From: DATFVJ01 sp963826515
Lineage (GTDB): Bacteria; Actinomycetota; Actinomycetes; Streptosporangiales; Streptosporangiaceae
Direction: 5' to 3'
NCBI GenBank assembly: GCA_963826515.1
Contig: CAWGXI010000010.1
Location: 372,001 to 436,000, forward strand
DNA: 64,000 bases
The translations under genes and the position numbers were made by a program. Positions 16,960-26,531 of this stretch are shown here, piece by piece (position 1 is the stretch's first letter; the number at the start of each line of letters is the position of its first letter). The notes under the pieces were generated by a model that had not been told where the DNA came from, did not search any database, and was given only the letters and a program-made list of their open reading frames with translations.

Positions 16960-17826
16960 ATGAGCGGAGTAGGGCAACTCGTCTTCTCTGGGCCGCTCGT
17001 GCTCGCGGTCCCTGTCGCCGCCGCCGCGGGCCTGGTGTCCTTCTTGTCCCCGTGCTGCCTGCCGCTCGTCCCCGGATATGTGTCGTACATCACCGGCATG
17101 TCAGCAGCGGATCTGCAGCAGCGCGCGGCTCGCAGCCGGGCGGGTACGCTCGTGGCGGTCGGCGCCGGCGGCGGCGGCGAATTTCCAGGTCCGGCCCGGC
17201 AGGCACGGCAAACCGGTTCCTCAGAGCGGGCAGCGCTAAGCCGGGGGCGGACACTGACCGGAGCAGTGCTTTTCGTGCTCGGGTTCGCCGCCCTTTTCGC
17301 AACGTACGGCGCGCTGTTCGGTGGCCTTGGCGCCACGCTGAGCGCCCACCAGCGAGGGCTCACCGAGGTCCTCGGCGCGCTCACCATTGTGCTCGGCCTG
17401 CTTTTCATGGGCGTCTTCGAGCGCTTCTCGCTGGTGGGCCGGACCGTGCGGCCGGGTTTCAGGCCACGCGCGGGCCTGGCCGGTGCGCCAGTGCTCGGCG
17501 TGATGTTCGGGCTCGGCTGGACGCCATGCATCGGGCCCACCCTGACCGCAGTAATGACCATGTCGGTGACTACAGGGACCGCTGCCAAGGGAGCCTTCCT
17601 TGCCTTCGTCTATGCCCTCGGGCTCGGTATCCCTTTCCTGGTCGCCGCGTTCGCCGTGCAGCGCGGCATGCGCGCCTTCGGCTTCGCCAGGCGGCACGCC
17701 CGGCTCATCATGCAGGCGGGTGGCGCCATGCTCGTGATAGTCGGGGTGTTGCAGGTAACCGGCGTCTGGGCAGACGCCGTCGGCGCGTTGCAGCACTGGA
17801 TCACTGACTACTCGGCGCCACTGTAG
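16960..17826 (+). CDS. ccdA: Cytochrome c biogenesis / thiol-disulfide transporter CcdA
   Basis: Polytopic membrane protein that carries reducing electrons from cytoplasmic thioredoxin to extracytoplasmic thioredoxin-like proteins, as in cytochrome c maturation. 288 residues from ATG 16960 with six hydrophobic segments. The redox cysteines appear as FLSPCCLPLVPGY near the N-terminus and GLGWTPCIGPTLTAV after the third span. A Gly/Ala/Arg-rich cytoplasmic loop (about 50-85) is longer than usual. GGAGG is 13 bases upstream of the ATG, a rather long spacing. No ResB/ResC partners or thioredoxin neighbour is visible here. Confidence 0.9.
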   Translation: MSGVGQLVFSGPLVLAVPVAAAAGLVSFLSPCCLPLVPGYVSYITGMSAADLQQRAARSRAGTLVAVGAGGGGEFPGPARQARQTGSSERAALSRGRTLTGAVLFVLGFAALFATYGALFGGLGATLSAHQRGLTEVLGALTIVLGLLFMGVFERFSLVGRTVRPGFRPRAGLAGAPVLGVMFGLGWTPCIGPTLTAVMTMSVTTGTAAKGAFLAFVYALGLGIPFLVAAFAVQRGMRAFGFARRHARLIMQAGGAMLVIVGVLQVTGVWADAVGALQHWITDYSAPL

Positions 17827-17842
17827 TGACCGAGCGCTGGTA

Positions 17843-19489
17843 ATGAGCGACCCGTGGTGGCGTGGTGCCACGATCTACCAGGTCTACATCCGCAGCTTCG
17901 CCGATGGCAACGGTGACGGCGTTGGTGACCTCGCAGGCCTGCGCGCCCACCTCGGCTACCTCCGCGACCTCGGCGCCGACGCAGTGTGGATCAATCCCTG
18001 GTATGTCTCCCCGATGGCGGACGGCGGCTACGACGTCGCCGACTACCGCGACATCGACCCGGTCTTCGGCACCCTGGCCAGCGCCGGCAAGCTCATCAAG
18101 GAGGCACACGACCGCGGGCTTCGCGTCATCGCCGACATCGTCCCCAACCACTGCTCGAGCAGGCATCCCTGGTTCCGTGCCGCACTCGCGGCCGGCCGCG
18201 GCTCCGCTGCGCGGGCGCGTTTCATCTTCCGGCCAGGCAATGGCACGGACGGTGAACTGCCGCCGAACGACTGGAAGTCCAGCTTCGGCGGTTCGGCCTG
18301 GACACGGGTGACCGAGCCGGACGGCACGCCTGGTGAGTGGTATCTGCACCTGTTCGCGCCCGATCAGCCGGACTTCGACTGGGAGAGCGCTGAGGTAAGG
18401 GCGGAGTTTCATGACATCCTGCGGTTCTGGCTCGACCGGGGGATCGACGGTTTCCGCATCGACGCAGCCGACACGCTGGCAAAGGAACCGGCCCTGCCCG
18501 ACCTGGCGGCCTTGCCCACCGGCGCGCCGAGCCCGCAGCGCGGGCAGGCCGCCGCGCACGAGATCTATCGCGGCTGGCGCCAAGTGCTCGACAGCTATCC
18601 GGGTGACCGTGTCCTTATCGGCGAGATCTGGCTTGACCTGCGGCGGCGGGCCGCCTACCACGCGCCGGACGAACTGCACACCTCGTTCAGCTTTGATCTC
18701 ATTCGCCGGCCCTGGAAGGCGCCAGCCATACGGCAGGTGGTCGAAGCGGCCATCGAGTCAGCCATCTCGACTGGCGCGCCTGCCACGTGGGTGCTCGGTA
18801 ACCACGACGTGACCCGCGTGGTCACGCGTTATGGCCGCCGTGACACCAGGTACCTGCCCGGTGTCCAGGCAGCCGGCCTGGCTACCGACCATGCCCTCGG
18901 CACCATGCGTGCACGGGCGGCCGCGCTGCTGACTCTCGCGCTGCCCGGCAGCGTCTGCGTCTACCAGGGTGACGAGCTAGGCCTGTGGGAGGTGGAAGAC
19001 CTCCCGGCGGAACTCCTGCAGGACCCCGTGTGGGAGAGTTCTGGCCACACCGACAGGGGCCGGGACGGCTGCCGGGTACCGATGCCGTGGTCAGGCAGTG
19101 CCCCGCCGTTCGGGTTCGGCCAGGATGAGGCTGCCGCGGCGCCGTGGCTGCCGCAGCCCGGCGGATGGCGCGACCTCACCGTGGCGGCGGAGGAGGCGGA
19201 TCCGGACTCTACCCGCAGCCTCTACCGAGACGCGCTACGCATCAGGCGGGCAGAGCCTGGCCTCGGCGACGGACCGATGACGTGGCTCGATGCGCAGCGT
19301 GACGTGCTCTGCTTCGGCCGCCCTGGCGGGTTCGCATGCGTGATCAACTTCTCCGATGAGCCCGCCAGCCTCCCGCAATACCGCGAGGTATTGCTCGCGA
19401 CCCGCGCGCTCGCCCCAGGTCCGGACAATGCCCGCCGCCTGCCGCCAGATGCCGCCGTCTGGCTGCGCACCACCCCGCGCAGCCGTTAG
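17843..19489 (+). CDS. GH13 alpha-glucosidase (oligo-1,6-glucosidase-like)
   Basis: 548-residue cytoplasmic glycoside hydrolase of family 13. Conserved regions are in order: DAVWINPWYVSPMADGGYDV, ADIVPNHCSS (region I), GFRIDAADTL (region II with the Asp nucleophile), IGEIW (acid/base Glu), and LGNHDVTR (transition-state Asp). The His after DIVPN supports an exo-acting alpha-glucosidase cleaving maltose, sucrose or isomaltose-type ends. Starts 17 bp after ccdA and ends in a 4-bp tail-to-tail overlap with the NlpC/P60 gene. No secretion signal. Confidence 0.92.
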   Translation: MSDPWWRGATIYQVYIRSFADGNGDGVGDLAGLRAHLGYLRDLGADAVWINPWYVSPMADGGYDVADYRDIDPVFGTLASAGKLIKEAHDRGLRVIADIVPNHCSSRHPWFRAALAAGRGSAARARFIFRPGNGTDGELPPNDWKSSFGGSAWTRVTEPDGTPGEWYLHLFAPDQPDFDWESAEVRAEFHDILRFWLDRGIDGFRIDAADTLAKEPALPDLAALPTGAPSPQRGQAAAHEIYRGWRQVLDSYPGDRVLIGEIWLDLRRRAAYHAPDELHTSFSFDLIRRPWKAPAIRQVVEAAIESAISTGAPATWVLGNHDVTRVVTRYGRRDTRYLPGVQAAGLATDHALGTMRARAAALLTLALPGSVCVYQGDELGLWEVEDLPAELLQDPVWESSGHTDRGRDGCRVPMPWSGSAPPFGFGQDEAAAAPWLPQPGGWRDLTVAAEEADPDSTRSLYRDALRIRRAEPGLGDGPMTWLDAQRDVLCFGRPGGFACVINFSDEPASLPQYREVLLATRALAPGPDNARRLPPDAAVWLRTTPRSR

Positions 19490-20688
19490 GGAGAATTCTG
19501 GGTGTCAGCCTGCCCGCCAGGAAGCACAACTCCCGCGTGGGCCCAGGGGCGGCTGAATCCGATCACCGGGCCGCGATCCTTGTAGCTCACGATGTGAATC
19601 GGCACGCCGGTCTCTTCCGCCTCGATCATCATGCCCTTGCCCAGCACCATGGCGACGTGGCCCGGCGACGTCGGCGTACCGTCTGAGCCGACGAAGAACA
19701 CCAGGTCACCCGGCTCCTCGTGGCCCGGCTGGATCTGCGGGCCCCACGCCCACTGTGCCTCCGACGTCCGCGGGATGGCGATCCCCGCCGCACGGTAGGC
19801 CATCATCATCAGGCCCGAGCAGTCGAAACCATCCGGCCCTGTACCACCCCATACGTATGGCTTGCCAAGCTGCTGCTGCGCATAGGAGATCGCGGCCGAG
19901 ACCGCCTTGTTGGGCGAAACATTGGAGACGGTGCCCGTGCATGACGCGCCGTTGTTCATGTTCACCGCGCTCACTGTGAAGCCGCCCTGGGTGTACGTGC
20001 TCGCCCAGGAGAGCACGTCCTGCACATAAGACTGGAGATGGTTGTAGGCGAAGATCGCGGCTGGCAGGTCGCCGGGAGCGCCGTGCCCGGTCAGGTACTT
20101 CGCGGCACCGGTGATCGCGTCAGCGGGGTCGTATACGTTGTCGATGCCGTCGCCGTTGCCATCGGTCGCGACCCCGCCGAACGACTGGCCAGCCGGGTGC
20201 ACCGCCGGTCCGCCCCAGGTGTCCCCCGCGGCGCCGCCGATGCCGATCTGCATCGGGCCCGCAGCGCCGAAGCCGTTCTGGCCGCTGCGCACGCCTGGCA
20301 TGCTGGCACGGCCTTGGTCGGACTCGACCTCGCCGATGCCCGCGAGCACCTCCCAGGGGATCCGGTACTGGGCGCCCACCTTCTGGTATGTCGCGAGGTA
20401 GTTGGCAGGAATCGAATCCTTCGCCTGGGTGCTAGCGACCAGTTGGCTCGTGCGCTGGGTGCAGGTTTGGGGGCCGAACGCGGGCAGCCCTATCAGGCTC
20501 CCTGACATGGCAAGGGGCAGTATGCTCAGGCCGACCCCGAGCGCGACCGCACCCACGCCGGCGAGCAGCAGGAACAACGGGCCGTGGCCGCCGGAACCGC
20601 CGACCGAACCTATCGGCCGCGCAGGTCCGCGCCCGGCGGTGAAGCCTCGGCTGGTCTCGCGGATGACGTAGCCAACATCGCGCCTCAT
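19486..20688 (-). CDS. SLT - NlpC/P60 cell-wall hydrolase of the conjugation-like operon
   Basis: 400 residues. One transmembrane segment (about 36-62) anchors the protein; then a soluble lytic transglycosylase-like domain with catalytic Glu (LAGIGEVESDQG) and, after about residue 275, an NlpC/P60 endopeptidase with Cys (GFDCSGLMM) and His (SPGHVAMVL). The same domain pair is found in TcpI/Tn916 Orf14-type and VirB1-like wall-opening proteins of Gram-positive transfer systems. It is the last gene of the seven-gene minus-strand operon and would open peptidoglycan for the channel. Confidence 0.88.
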   Translation of the reverse strand: MRRDVGYVIRETSRGFTAGRGPARPIGSVGGSGGHGPLFLLLAGVGAVALGVGLSILPLAMSGSLIGLPAFGPQTCTQRTSQLVASTQAKDSIPANYLATYQKVGAQYRIPWEVLAGIGEVESDQGRASMPGVRSGQNGFGAAGPMQIGIGGAAGDTWGGPAVHPAGQSFGGVATDGNGDGIDNVYDPADAITGAAKYLTGHGAPGDLPAAIFAYNHLQSYVQDVLSWASTYTQGGFTVSAVNMNNGASCTGTVSNVSPNKAVSAAISYAQQQLGKPYVWGGTGPDGFDCSGLMMMAYRAAGIAIPRTSEAQWAWGPQIQPGHEEPGDLVFFVGSDGTPTSPGHVAMVLGKGMMIEAEETGVPIHIVSYKDRGPVIGFSRPWAHAGVVLPGGQADTQNSP

Positions 20689-20704
20689 CGCCCGCTCACC
20701 GCGG

Positions 20705-21340
20705 CTATTGGTTGCCTGCCGATGCCGGTTGGATCTGATCCACCTGCCAGGTACCGCCGGTGTTGACCACCGTTACCGCGTATTGGCCGCTTGGCGAGCT
20801 GGTCCCGCTCGCCTGCTGGATATGCTGGCTGATCGTCACGACGAAGGTGAGGCTGGACGAGCCGAACGACCGCAGGGAATTGATCACCGCGCTCGCGGTA
20901 GATACCTCCTTATCCTCGGTTCGCTGCTTCGCGACGCCATAGGTGCTGTAGTCATTCTCCAGAACCTGAAGGTATTGGCTTGTCACCACGTTCGACATCC
21001 GGCTGCCGTAGGCGGCGGCGTTCTCCGTGTAGCTGAACGTGTCGTAGTACCCTCCGGCATGGGTGGCGGCGGACGCAGCGTTCGCCAGGTCGGCTTGCGA
21101 GAACGGCAGCCAGTGGTAGATGTTCACGGCCGAACCGGTCTGCGGTGCCGACGTCGCGACAGGCTGCGGCGCGGGCGCTCCCGTACCGGGAGCCGCGGGA
21201 CTCGCCGACGCCGTCGCGCCAGGTGTCGCGGCAGGTGGCGCGGCCGCCGTTTCTGGCAGGATCAGATAGACGCCCAGGCCGGCGAGAATCACGACGATCA
21301 CGGCGAACGCCAGCTTCTGCTGACGCGGGTTAAGCTCCAT
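20705..21340 (-). CDS. Small anchored protein of the conjugation-like operon (VirB8/NTF2-like, tentative)
   Basis: 211 residues: a short cytoplasmic N-terminus, one transmembrane helix (LAFAVIVVILAGLGVYLIL, about 10-28), an Ala/Pro-rich linker, then a folded extracytoplasmic domain (about 75-205) ending with the pattern QYAVTVVNTGGTWQVDQIQP, typical of NTF2-like domains as found in VirB8/TcpC proteins. ATG 21340 has GGGAG upstream. The gene is 11 bp after the VirB6-like gene and 16 bp before the hydrolase gene. Confidence 0.7.
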   Translation of the reverse strand: MELNPRQQKLAFAVIVVILAGLGVYLILPETAAAPPAATPGATASASPAAPGTGAPAPQPVATSAPQTGSAVNIYHWLPFSQADLANAASAATHAGGYYDTFSYTENAAAYGSRMSNVVTSQYLQVLENDYSTYGVAKQRTEDKEVSTASAVINSLRSFGSSSLTFVVTISQHIQQASGTSSPSGQYAVTVVNTGGTWQVDQIQPASAGNQ

Positions 21341-21351
21341 TACGGCTCCCG

Positions 21352-23961
21352 CTACCTGTCACGCCTGATCGGCTTGACCCAGCTCCGACTTGAGGTCTTG
21401 CGCTCACCGGCGTCACGGTCTGTCGCGCGGCGAGGCGGCACGGGCGGCGGAGCAGGCGCCGACCTCGCTGGCGCCGATGTCTGGCGGGGCTGGGCAGATG
21501 CGGGTCGGGGCTGCGCCGCGGTTTGCCGCGGCGGGGCAGGTGCTTGCCGCGGCGGGGCCGCTGCCGGCCGCCGCGGGGCCGCTGCTTGCCAAGGCTGTGC
21601 CGGTGCGGGGCGCGGCTGGGCCGGTGCGGGGCGCGGCTGGGCCGGTGCGGGGCGCGGCTGGGCCGGTGCGGGGCGCGGCCGCGTCGCTGCTTGTCTCGGT
21701 TGAACAGGTGCCTGACGCCCCGGCGGCGGGCAGGCCCCGCCATTCTGGCCTGCCGCTCCCTGCGACGCCGCCGCCGGGCCGCCGCGCCGTGGTGGATAGG
21801 GCCCCGGCTGCCAGCGAGGTGGCCCGGTGCGCGGCTGCCGCTGCAGGTCGAGCGGCGGCGGCTCCCTGCGGCCGTTGCCTTCGCCGCCGCTGAGGCCGGT
21901 CCGACGCGAGGGTCCGCCGGACCTGGATCCACCGTGGGATGGGCCGTGATCCGGCCCGCCGTCGTCGGCGGAAACGTCCTGCGGGCCCTGCCCTTCCTCC
22001 GGCCCCTTCCCGCCCCGGCGTGCTGCTACACCGGCCCCTCCCGCCGCGACCGCGGTGCTCACGCCATCCGTGCCAGCCGCGCCTGCCGCGCGCACGATGC
22101 TCTGGGCCAGGAAGACCGACTGGTCTGCCTGATCAGGGTGCTGGCGTGCCCAGCGGCCCGCCCGGTAGGCGGCATAACCGGGGATGGTGCTGCTCCCGGT
22201 GCGCGCCGTCTGGCCGCGGAAGCCGTCCCGCGACTGTTCACGGTACGCCTCGGCGCGTTCACGCGCGCCCACCATGTCGTAGCCGACAGAGGTGAATAGA
22301 TGCTGGAAGGGCTTGCGGTAGATAAATACCGCGACGGTCAAGAGGGCGATCATCATGATCTTGAAAACCCAGGGCAGCGTGTCGTCACTGACGGCCATCA
22401 CCAGCGCATAGCAATACAGCAGGACGCTGAGGGTCAGCGCCACGGCGACCTGTTTCATCAGGACGCCCACAAGCATCTCGAACCACCGGATCGCGATGAC
22501 ACGGCCGAAACCGGGATGGGTTCCGATGATCAGGAAGAACGGCCCTGCGACGAGCAGCAGCAGGAAACCGAGTTTCAGGACGATGAGGGTAATCGCGATC
22601 AGCAAGACCAAGGCACCAGCGACCATGGCCGCGAAAAGCGCGCTGAACGCGATCTCCAGCCTGGTCGCCCACTGTTTGCCCTGGAACAACGGGTATACCG
22701 CGGGATCCTGCTGCAGCTTGGTTGCGATCCCCTGGTAAACGTCCCGCTTCTGGGTGGCGAGCTGGGCGGTTGGCCGCTCGTTCACGGCGTACGCCTGCGA
22801 CCAGAGCAGCCCGCGGCCATACTGGTCGACCGGGTTCGAGCCATTGTCCGGAGTCGTGGACATCGTGCCGAACTCGCCTGCGATCCACGGCTTGCACACC
22901 AGGACGGCCCATAGTTCATCCGCGTTCTGGCTGACAACCTCGTTGCCGCCGGTGTACGCGTAGTTCTCACCTGTGCTCTGCGGGTCGCCCTTGCCCACCG
23001 GAACGCAGCTGGTACCGCCGGAGACGGGAAGCCTGCTGAACGCGGCGTTGAGCACCTGGCTGATGCCGCCGGACACCTTCTGCCCGATTCCCGTGAAGTC
23101 GGCGGGGCGGCCGATCAGCCAGATGGCCGCGGCGCAGGCCACCACCATCCAGATGGTGCCCTCGATCGTGCGTGTCGCCCGCCTGCGTATGAGGCCCTGC
23201 CAGGCCAGCCAGATTACGCCGAGCAGCACGACAGGGGCCAGATAAGGGAAGTAGACCGCGTTCCCGATCTGCGTGATGAGCTGGTCAACGCGCTGCTTGA
23301 GCCAGCTGAGCAGGCCCTCGCCCGCCGCCGACTGGTACGTCGTGATCGTGATCCTGTCGATCGCCTTTGCCGCGTCGAAGACAGCATTCGAGACGCTGTT
23401 TCCGATCATGGACGTCATGTCGGAGCACTTGAGGTTGTATGGCGCCCACGACTGGCCTGCCATGCCGTAACTCTGGTACAAGGTCAGCTTGGACGGCGCG
23501 CCAGGCGACGATCCCGCCGTGGTCGACGGCGGCCTGATCATCGCGTCGATGCCGCTGCCCGCGGGCTCGGGGGCAGGAGGCCCAGGCGAGCATAGATCGT
23601 TGAGCGAGCTGACCACCGAAGACCCCGCCTGACATAGGCCGCCGAGCCCGACGATCGACAACCCGTCGCAGATCGGGCCCTGCGGCACGGTGGCAGGCGT
23701 GGCCGGCTGGGCAGGCGTAGCAGGAGCGGCCAAAGGTGATCCAGGACTAGCCACGGCCGATGCGGGACTGGCGCTGTCCGCGGCGCTGCTGGCAACATGC
23801 GTAACTGCCGCACCCATTGTGCGCGCCGAGCTTGCCGTCGTGCTTGCCGTCGTGCTTGCTGTCGTGCTTGCTACGACCGCTGTGGCCGGGATGCCGGACA
23901 CGGCGGCGATGACTATGAGCACGCTCGCGGCCCGGCGACCGGCCAGTGTCACTCTTGCCAT
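21352..23961 (-). CDS. VirB6/TcpH-like polytopic membrane protein with disordered tail
   Basis: Starts at ATG 23961 behind AGGAG. A signal peptide (about 1-30) is followed by an Ala/Ser/Thr-rich extracytoplasmic stretch, then hydrophobic segments at roughly VVLLGVIWLAWQGL, TIWMVVACAAAIWLIG, a double span ALVLLIAITLIVLKLGFLLL, ALTLSVLLYCYALVMAV and IMMIALLTVAVFIY. The C-terminal 250 residues are cytoplasmic and rich in Gly, Pro, Arg and Gln, with 7-residue AQPRPAP repeats. Topology and position match the channel protein (VirB6/TrbL/TcpH) of type IV secretion systems. About 869 residues. Confidence 0.78.
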   Translation of the reverse strand: MARVTLAGRRAASVLIVIAAVSGIPATAVVASTTASTTASTTASSARTMGAAVTHVASSAADSASPASAVASPGSPLAAPATPAQPATPATVPQGPICDGLSIVGLGGLCQAGSSVVSSLNDLCSPGPPAPEPAGSGIDAMIRPPSTTAGSSPGAPSKLTLYQSYGMAGQSWAPYNLKCSDMTSMIGNSVSNAVFDAAKAIDRITITTYQSAAGEGLLSWLKQRVDQLITQIGNAVYFPYLAPVVLLGVIWLAWQGLIRRRATRTIEGTIWMVVACAAAIWLIGRPADFTGIGQKVSGGISQVLNAAFSRLPVSGGTSCVPVGKGDPQSTGENYAYTGGNEVVSQNADELWAVLVCKPWIAGEFGTMSTTPDNGSNPVDQYGRGLLWSQAYAVNERPTAQLATQKRDVYQGIATKLQQDPAVYPLFQGKQWATRLEIAFSALFAAMVAGALVLLIAITLIVLKLGFLLLLVAGPFFLIIGTHPGFGRVIAIRWFEMLVGVLMKQVAVALTLSVLLYCYALVMAVSDDTLPWVFKIMMIALLTVAVFIYRKPFQHLFTSVGYDMVGARERAEAYREQSRDGFRGQTARTGSSTIPGYAAYRAGRWARQHPDQADQSVFLAQSIVRAAGAAGTDGVSTAVAAGGAGVAARRGGKGPEEGQGPQDVSADDGGPDHGPSHGGSRSGGPSRRTGLSGGEGNGRREPPPLDLQRQPRTGPPRWQPGPYPPRRGGPAAASQGAAGQNGGACPPPGRQAPVQPRQAATRPRPAPAQPRPAPAQPRPAPAQPRPAPAQPWQAAAPRRPAAAPPRQAPAPPRQTAAQPRPASAQPRQTSAPARSAPAPPPVPPRRATDRDAGERKTSSRSWVKPIRRDR
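21600..21685. repeat. 21-bp tandem repeat in the VirB6-like gene
   Basis: The unit GCGGGGCGCGGCTGGGCCGGT recurs four times nearly perfectly, encoding AQPRPAP on the minus strand. In frame. Confidence 0.85.
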
Positions 23962-23992
23962 CGGCACTCCTGAGGATCGGTCTCCGGTGGTC

Positions 23993-26479
23993 TCAGCGCT
24001 GCTGCGGGCTTGTCCCCTGGCCGGGATGGCCGTCTCCCGCTTGCCCTGATAGCGTCATGGGCTCGTCCGGCTTAGTCCGTGTCGGGTTGGTGTCGAGCCA
24101 GCCCAAAAGTTCCTCCGAAATCAGATCGACCCCGATCCGGCCCGCCCGGCCGTCCAGGTCACGGAAGATGCACTCACCGTTACCCAGGCTGCGCAGTACG
24201 GCCTTGTGATCGTCGGACGGTTCCACGCCAAGCAGCGACATGACATTGCTGACCTCCACCCGCTCGGTGGAGCGGAACGCGAAAACCCCGGAGATGCAGT
24301 TGGTCACCTGCTCGTTGAGCAGGTCTCCCGCGTTCTGCGAGACAAGGATCAGGGCGGTGTTTCGTGACCGGCCCATCCTGGAAACCTCGGGCACAAGTTT
24401 CGCGCCCTCCGGCGTCGAGGTGATCGCCCACGCCTCGTCAAGGAAGATCGCTTTCGGCAGGCTGCGGTCCATGCCGTTGAGCAGCCGCCGGGCAAACTGG
24501 GACACCAGGTAGAGCAGGGCAACCGACAAGCGCTGCTCGTAGGAATAGTCGTCGCGCTTGACCGCGGCGTCGGGCAGGCTCAGGCCGCTGAGCGTGAACA
24601 CCGTGGTCCATCCGGCCGCGTCGATCTGCTCGCCTCCCGATGGGTGGAAGCACAACCGGGCGAGCCTCATCTCTGACATCGACCGCAGCACGGCGCCGAG
24701 GTTCTTCGACGCGGCGTCCGCGGACTGCTCCAGGTAGTCCACGACCTTGCCGAGGCTCGGCTCTTCCCGCCCCGCGACGGTGCCGACGGCCTGGATCATC
24801 GCGCTCTCACGTTCCTCGCTCATCCGCGGCAGCAGCAGGCGCAGCGTCTCGGTGGCCATCGTCCGCTTGGCCGCCAGGTCGTCGCCGAACGAGAACGGGT
24901 CAAGCAGGCCAGGCGCCGCCGAACCTAGCGGAAGCACGCGGGCGCGGCGGCCACGCATCTGCAGCAGGCGTACCAGCGACTCCGCGTCGCCCTTCGGGTC
25001 GATCACGGCGACCGTCACGCCGCGCAGAGCAAGCTGGTAGATCAGCAACAGCGCCAGCGTGGTCTTGCCGCCGCCAGGCTCCCCCGTAATGGCGATGGCG
25101 GTCGGCCGGTTGCGCGCCGCGGCGGCAAGCGGGTCGAAATGCACCACTGATCTCGCGCGGCCCAGCGTCTCGCCGATGTAGGGGCCGATCCAGGCACCGT
25201 CTGCCCGGTCGCCGAGGTCGACGGTCGCGGTGGGCACGCCGCCTGCGATCGTGTAAAGCGGCTGGCGCTGTACGTATGCGCTGAGCCTTATCCGATCTCC
25301 AGGCAGCGACTCGCACAGCAGCGAGAACTGGTCGCCGGTGGAGTTGACGATGTCGATCCCGATGTCGCGGTAGTGCTCGATTACGGCCTCCACCCGGCGG
25401 ACGCACATCTCCCGCGTCGGCGCGGTGACAAGCAGCCGATGCCAGCCGTAGACGAATGGCAGCCGCTCCTTGGTAATGCCGTGCTCAAGCATCCGCGCGG
25501 CCTCGAGTTGCTCGGCGAGCGCGATGGGCGCCTCCGCGCCAGCCTCCCGGATGTGTATGTCCATATCCCTGGCGTGGGCGAGCTTGTGGCTCACATCCTT
25601 GCTCGCCTTGGCCGGCGAGATCAGCTTCATCCTCGAGCTGATCTCAACGGGGAACGGGAGCGAGTCCGCGAAGTGCAGCCACGGCTCACCTTCTGGGAAG
25701 GCCATCACGTCGGGGAAGCGAGAGAAGGACAGGAAAGCGGCGAATGACTCCCCAGCGTGGTCCTCAAGCCGCAGTAGGGTCCGCCCATTGTGCACCTGGC
25801 CTTCGAACAGGCCTTCGATCTCGCCAGCGCCCCAGGTCCTGCGGGGAGTGGCCGACGGCGGCGGGTCACCGATCGGGCCCGACAGGGTGTGCCTGAACAG
25901 CCAGGCGATCTCGGCTGATGTGGCATGCCGCGCGCCAAGCGCGCTCACCGCGAGGGCGCGGCCGAGCCGCTCGCCCTGGTCAGACCATTTCGCGATCTCG
26001 CTGTCGTCAATCGCCTCGTCGTCTAGCCCCAGTGCCTTCTCACTGCGTTGGTAGAGGGAGATGAACTGGGCGAACACGCCTCCGGTCAGCTGCATCCGCA
26101 TGCCGCGCTGCCCAAGCCGGACGCCAAGGTAGACCTCCTTGGCCCAGAAATCCTTCGCCCAGACGTGCCGGTACATCTCGTCCAGGTACTCCAGCCAGCC
26201 AGGCCCGCCGTCGGAGGTGGAATCCAGGCGGCGCGCCCACTCGGCGGCGGGATAGGAGCGGTGGACGATGCGCAGGTGCACTTCTGCGTCGGCCATCCTG
26301 ATGGCCGCAAGCGCTATCGTGATGTTGGTGGCGAGCGCCTCACGCTCTTCTGGCGTGGTGAACTCGTACGGCACCGTCGGGATCCGGTAGTACGCCCAGG
26401 CATGGGTGTCCGTCAGCACGATCCGGTCATCGAAATACCGGATCGACAGCCTGCGCCGCTCCTTGGTCCGGCTGCTCAT
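23993..26479 (-). CDS. VirB4-family conjugation ATPase (TcpF-like)
   Basis: About 828 residues from ATG 26479 (MSSRTKERRRLSIRYFDDRI); a TTG at 26569 could add 30 residues but overlaps the preceding gene. The N-terminal half is the VirB4/TraC-type domain; the C-terminal half is a RecA-like motor with Walker A AITGEPGGGKTTLAL, Walker B KAIFLDEAW, and the later SQNAGDLLNEQ and GVFAFRST segments. It would energise assembly or transport at the cytoplasmic face of the channel. All ATPase residues are intact. It is followed after 31 bp by the VirB6-like gene. Confidence 0.9.
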   Translation of the reverse strand: MSSRTKERRRLSIRYFDDRIVLTDTHAWAYYRIPTVPYEFTTPEEREALATNITIALAAIRMADAEVHLRIVHRSYPAAEWARRLDSTSDGGPGWLEYLDEMYRHVWAKDFWAKEVYLGVRLGQRGMRMQLTGGVFAQFISLYQRSEKALGLDDEAIDDSEIAKWSDQGERLGRALAVSALGARHATSAEIAWLFRHTLSGPIGDPPPSATPRRTWGAGEIEGLFEGQVHNGRTLLRLEDHAGESFAAFLSFSRFPDVMAFPEGEPWLHFADSLPFPVEISSRMKLISPAKASKDVSHKLAHARDMDIHIREAGAEAPIALAEQLEAARMLEHGITKERLPFVYGWHRLLVTAPTREMCVRRVEAVIEHYRDIGIDIVNSTGDQFSLLCESLPGDRIRLSAYVQRQPLYTIAGGVPTATVDLGDRADGAWIGPYIGETLGRARSVVHFDPLAAAARNRPTAIAITGEPGGGKTTLALLLIYQLALRGVTVAVIDPKGDAESLVRLLQMRGRRARVLPLGSAAPGLLDPFSFGDDLAAKRTMATETLRLLLPRMSEERESAMIQAVGTVAGREEPSLGKVVDYLEQSADAASKNLGAVLRSMSEMRLARLCFHPSGGEQIDAAGWTTVFTLSGLSLPDAAVKRDDYSYEQRLSVALLYLVSQFARRLLNGMDRSLPKAIFLDEAWAITSTPEGAKLVPEVSRMGRSRNTALILVSQNAGDLLNEQVTNCISGVFAFRSTERVEVSNVMSLLGVEPSDDHKAVLRSLGNGECIFRDLDGRAGRIGVDLISEELLGWLDTNPTRTKPDEPMTLSGQAGDGHPGQGTSPQQR

Positions 26480-26531
26480 GCGGTTAGCCACCGCCCTCGG
26501 CAGCCGGCTGGGCGGACCGGCCTTGGGTGCC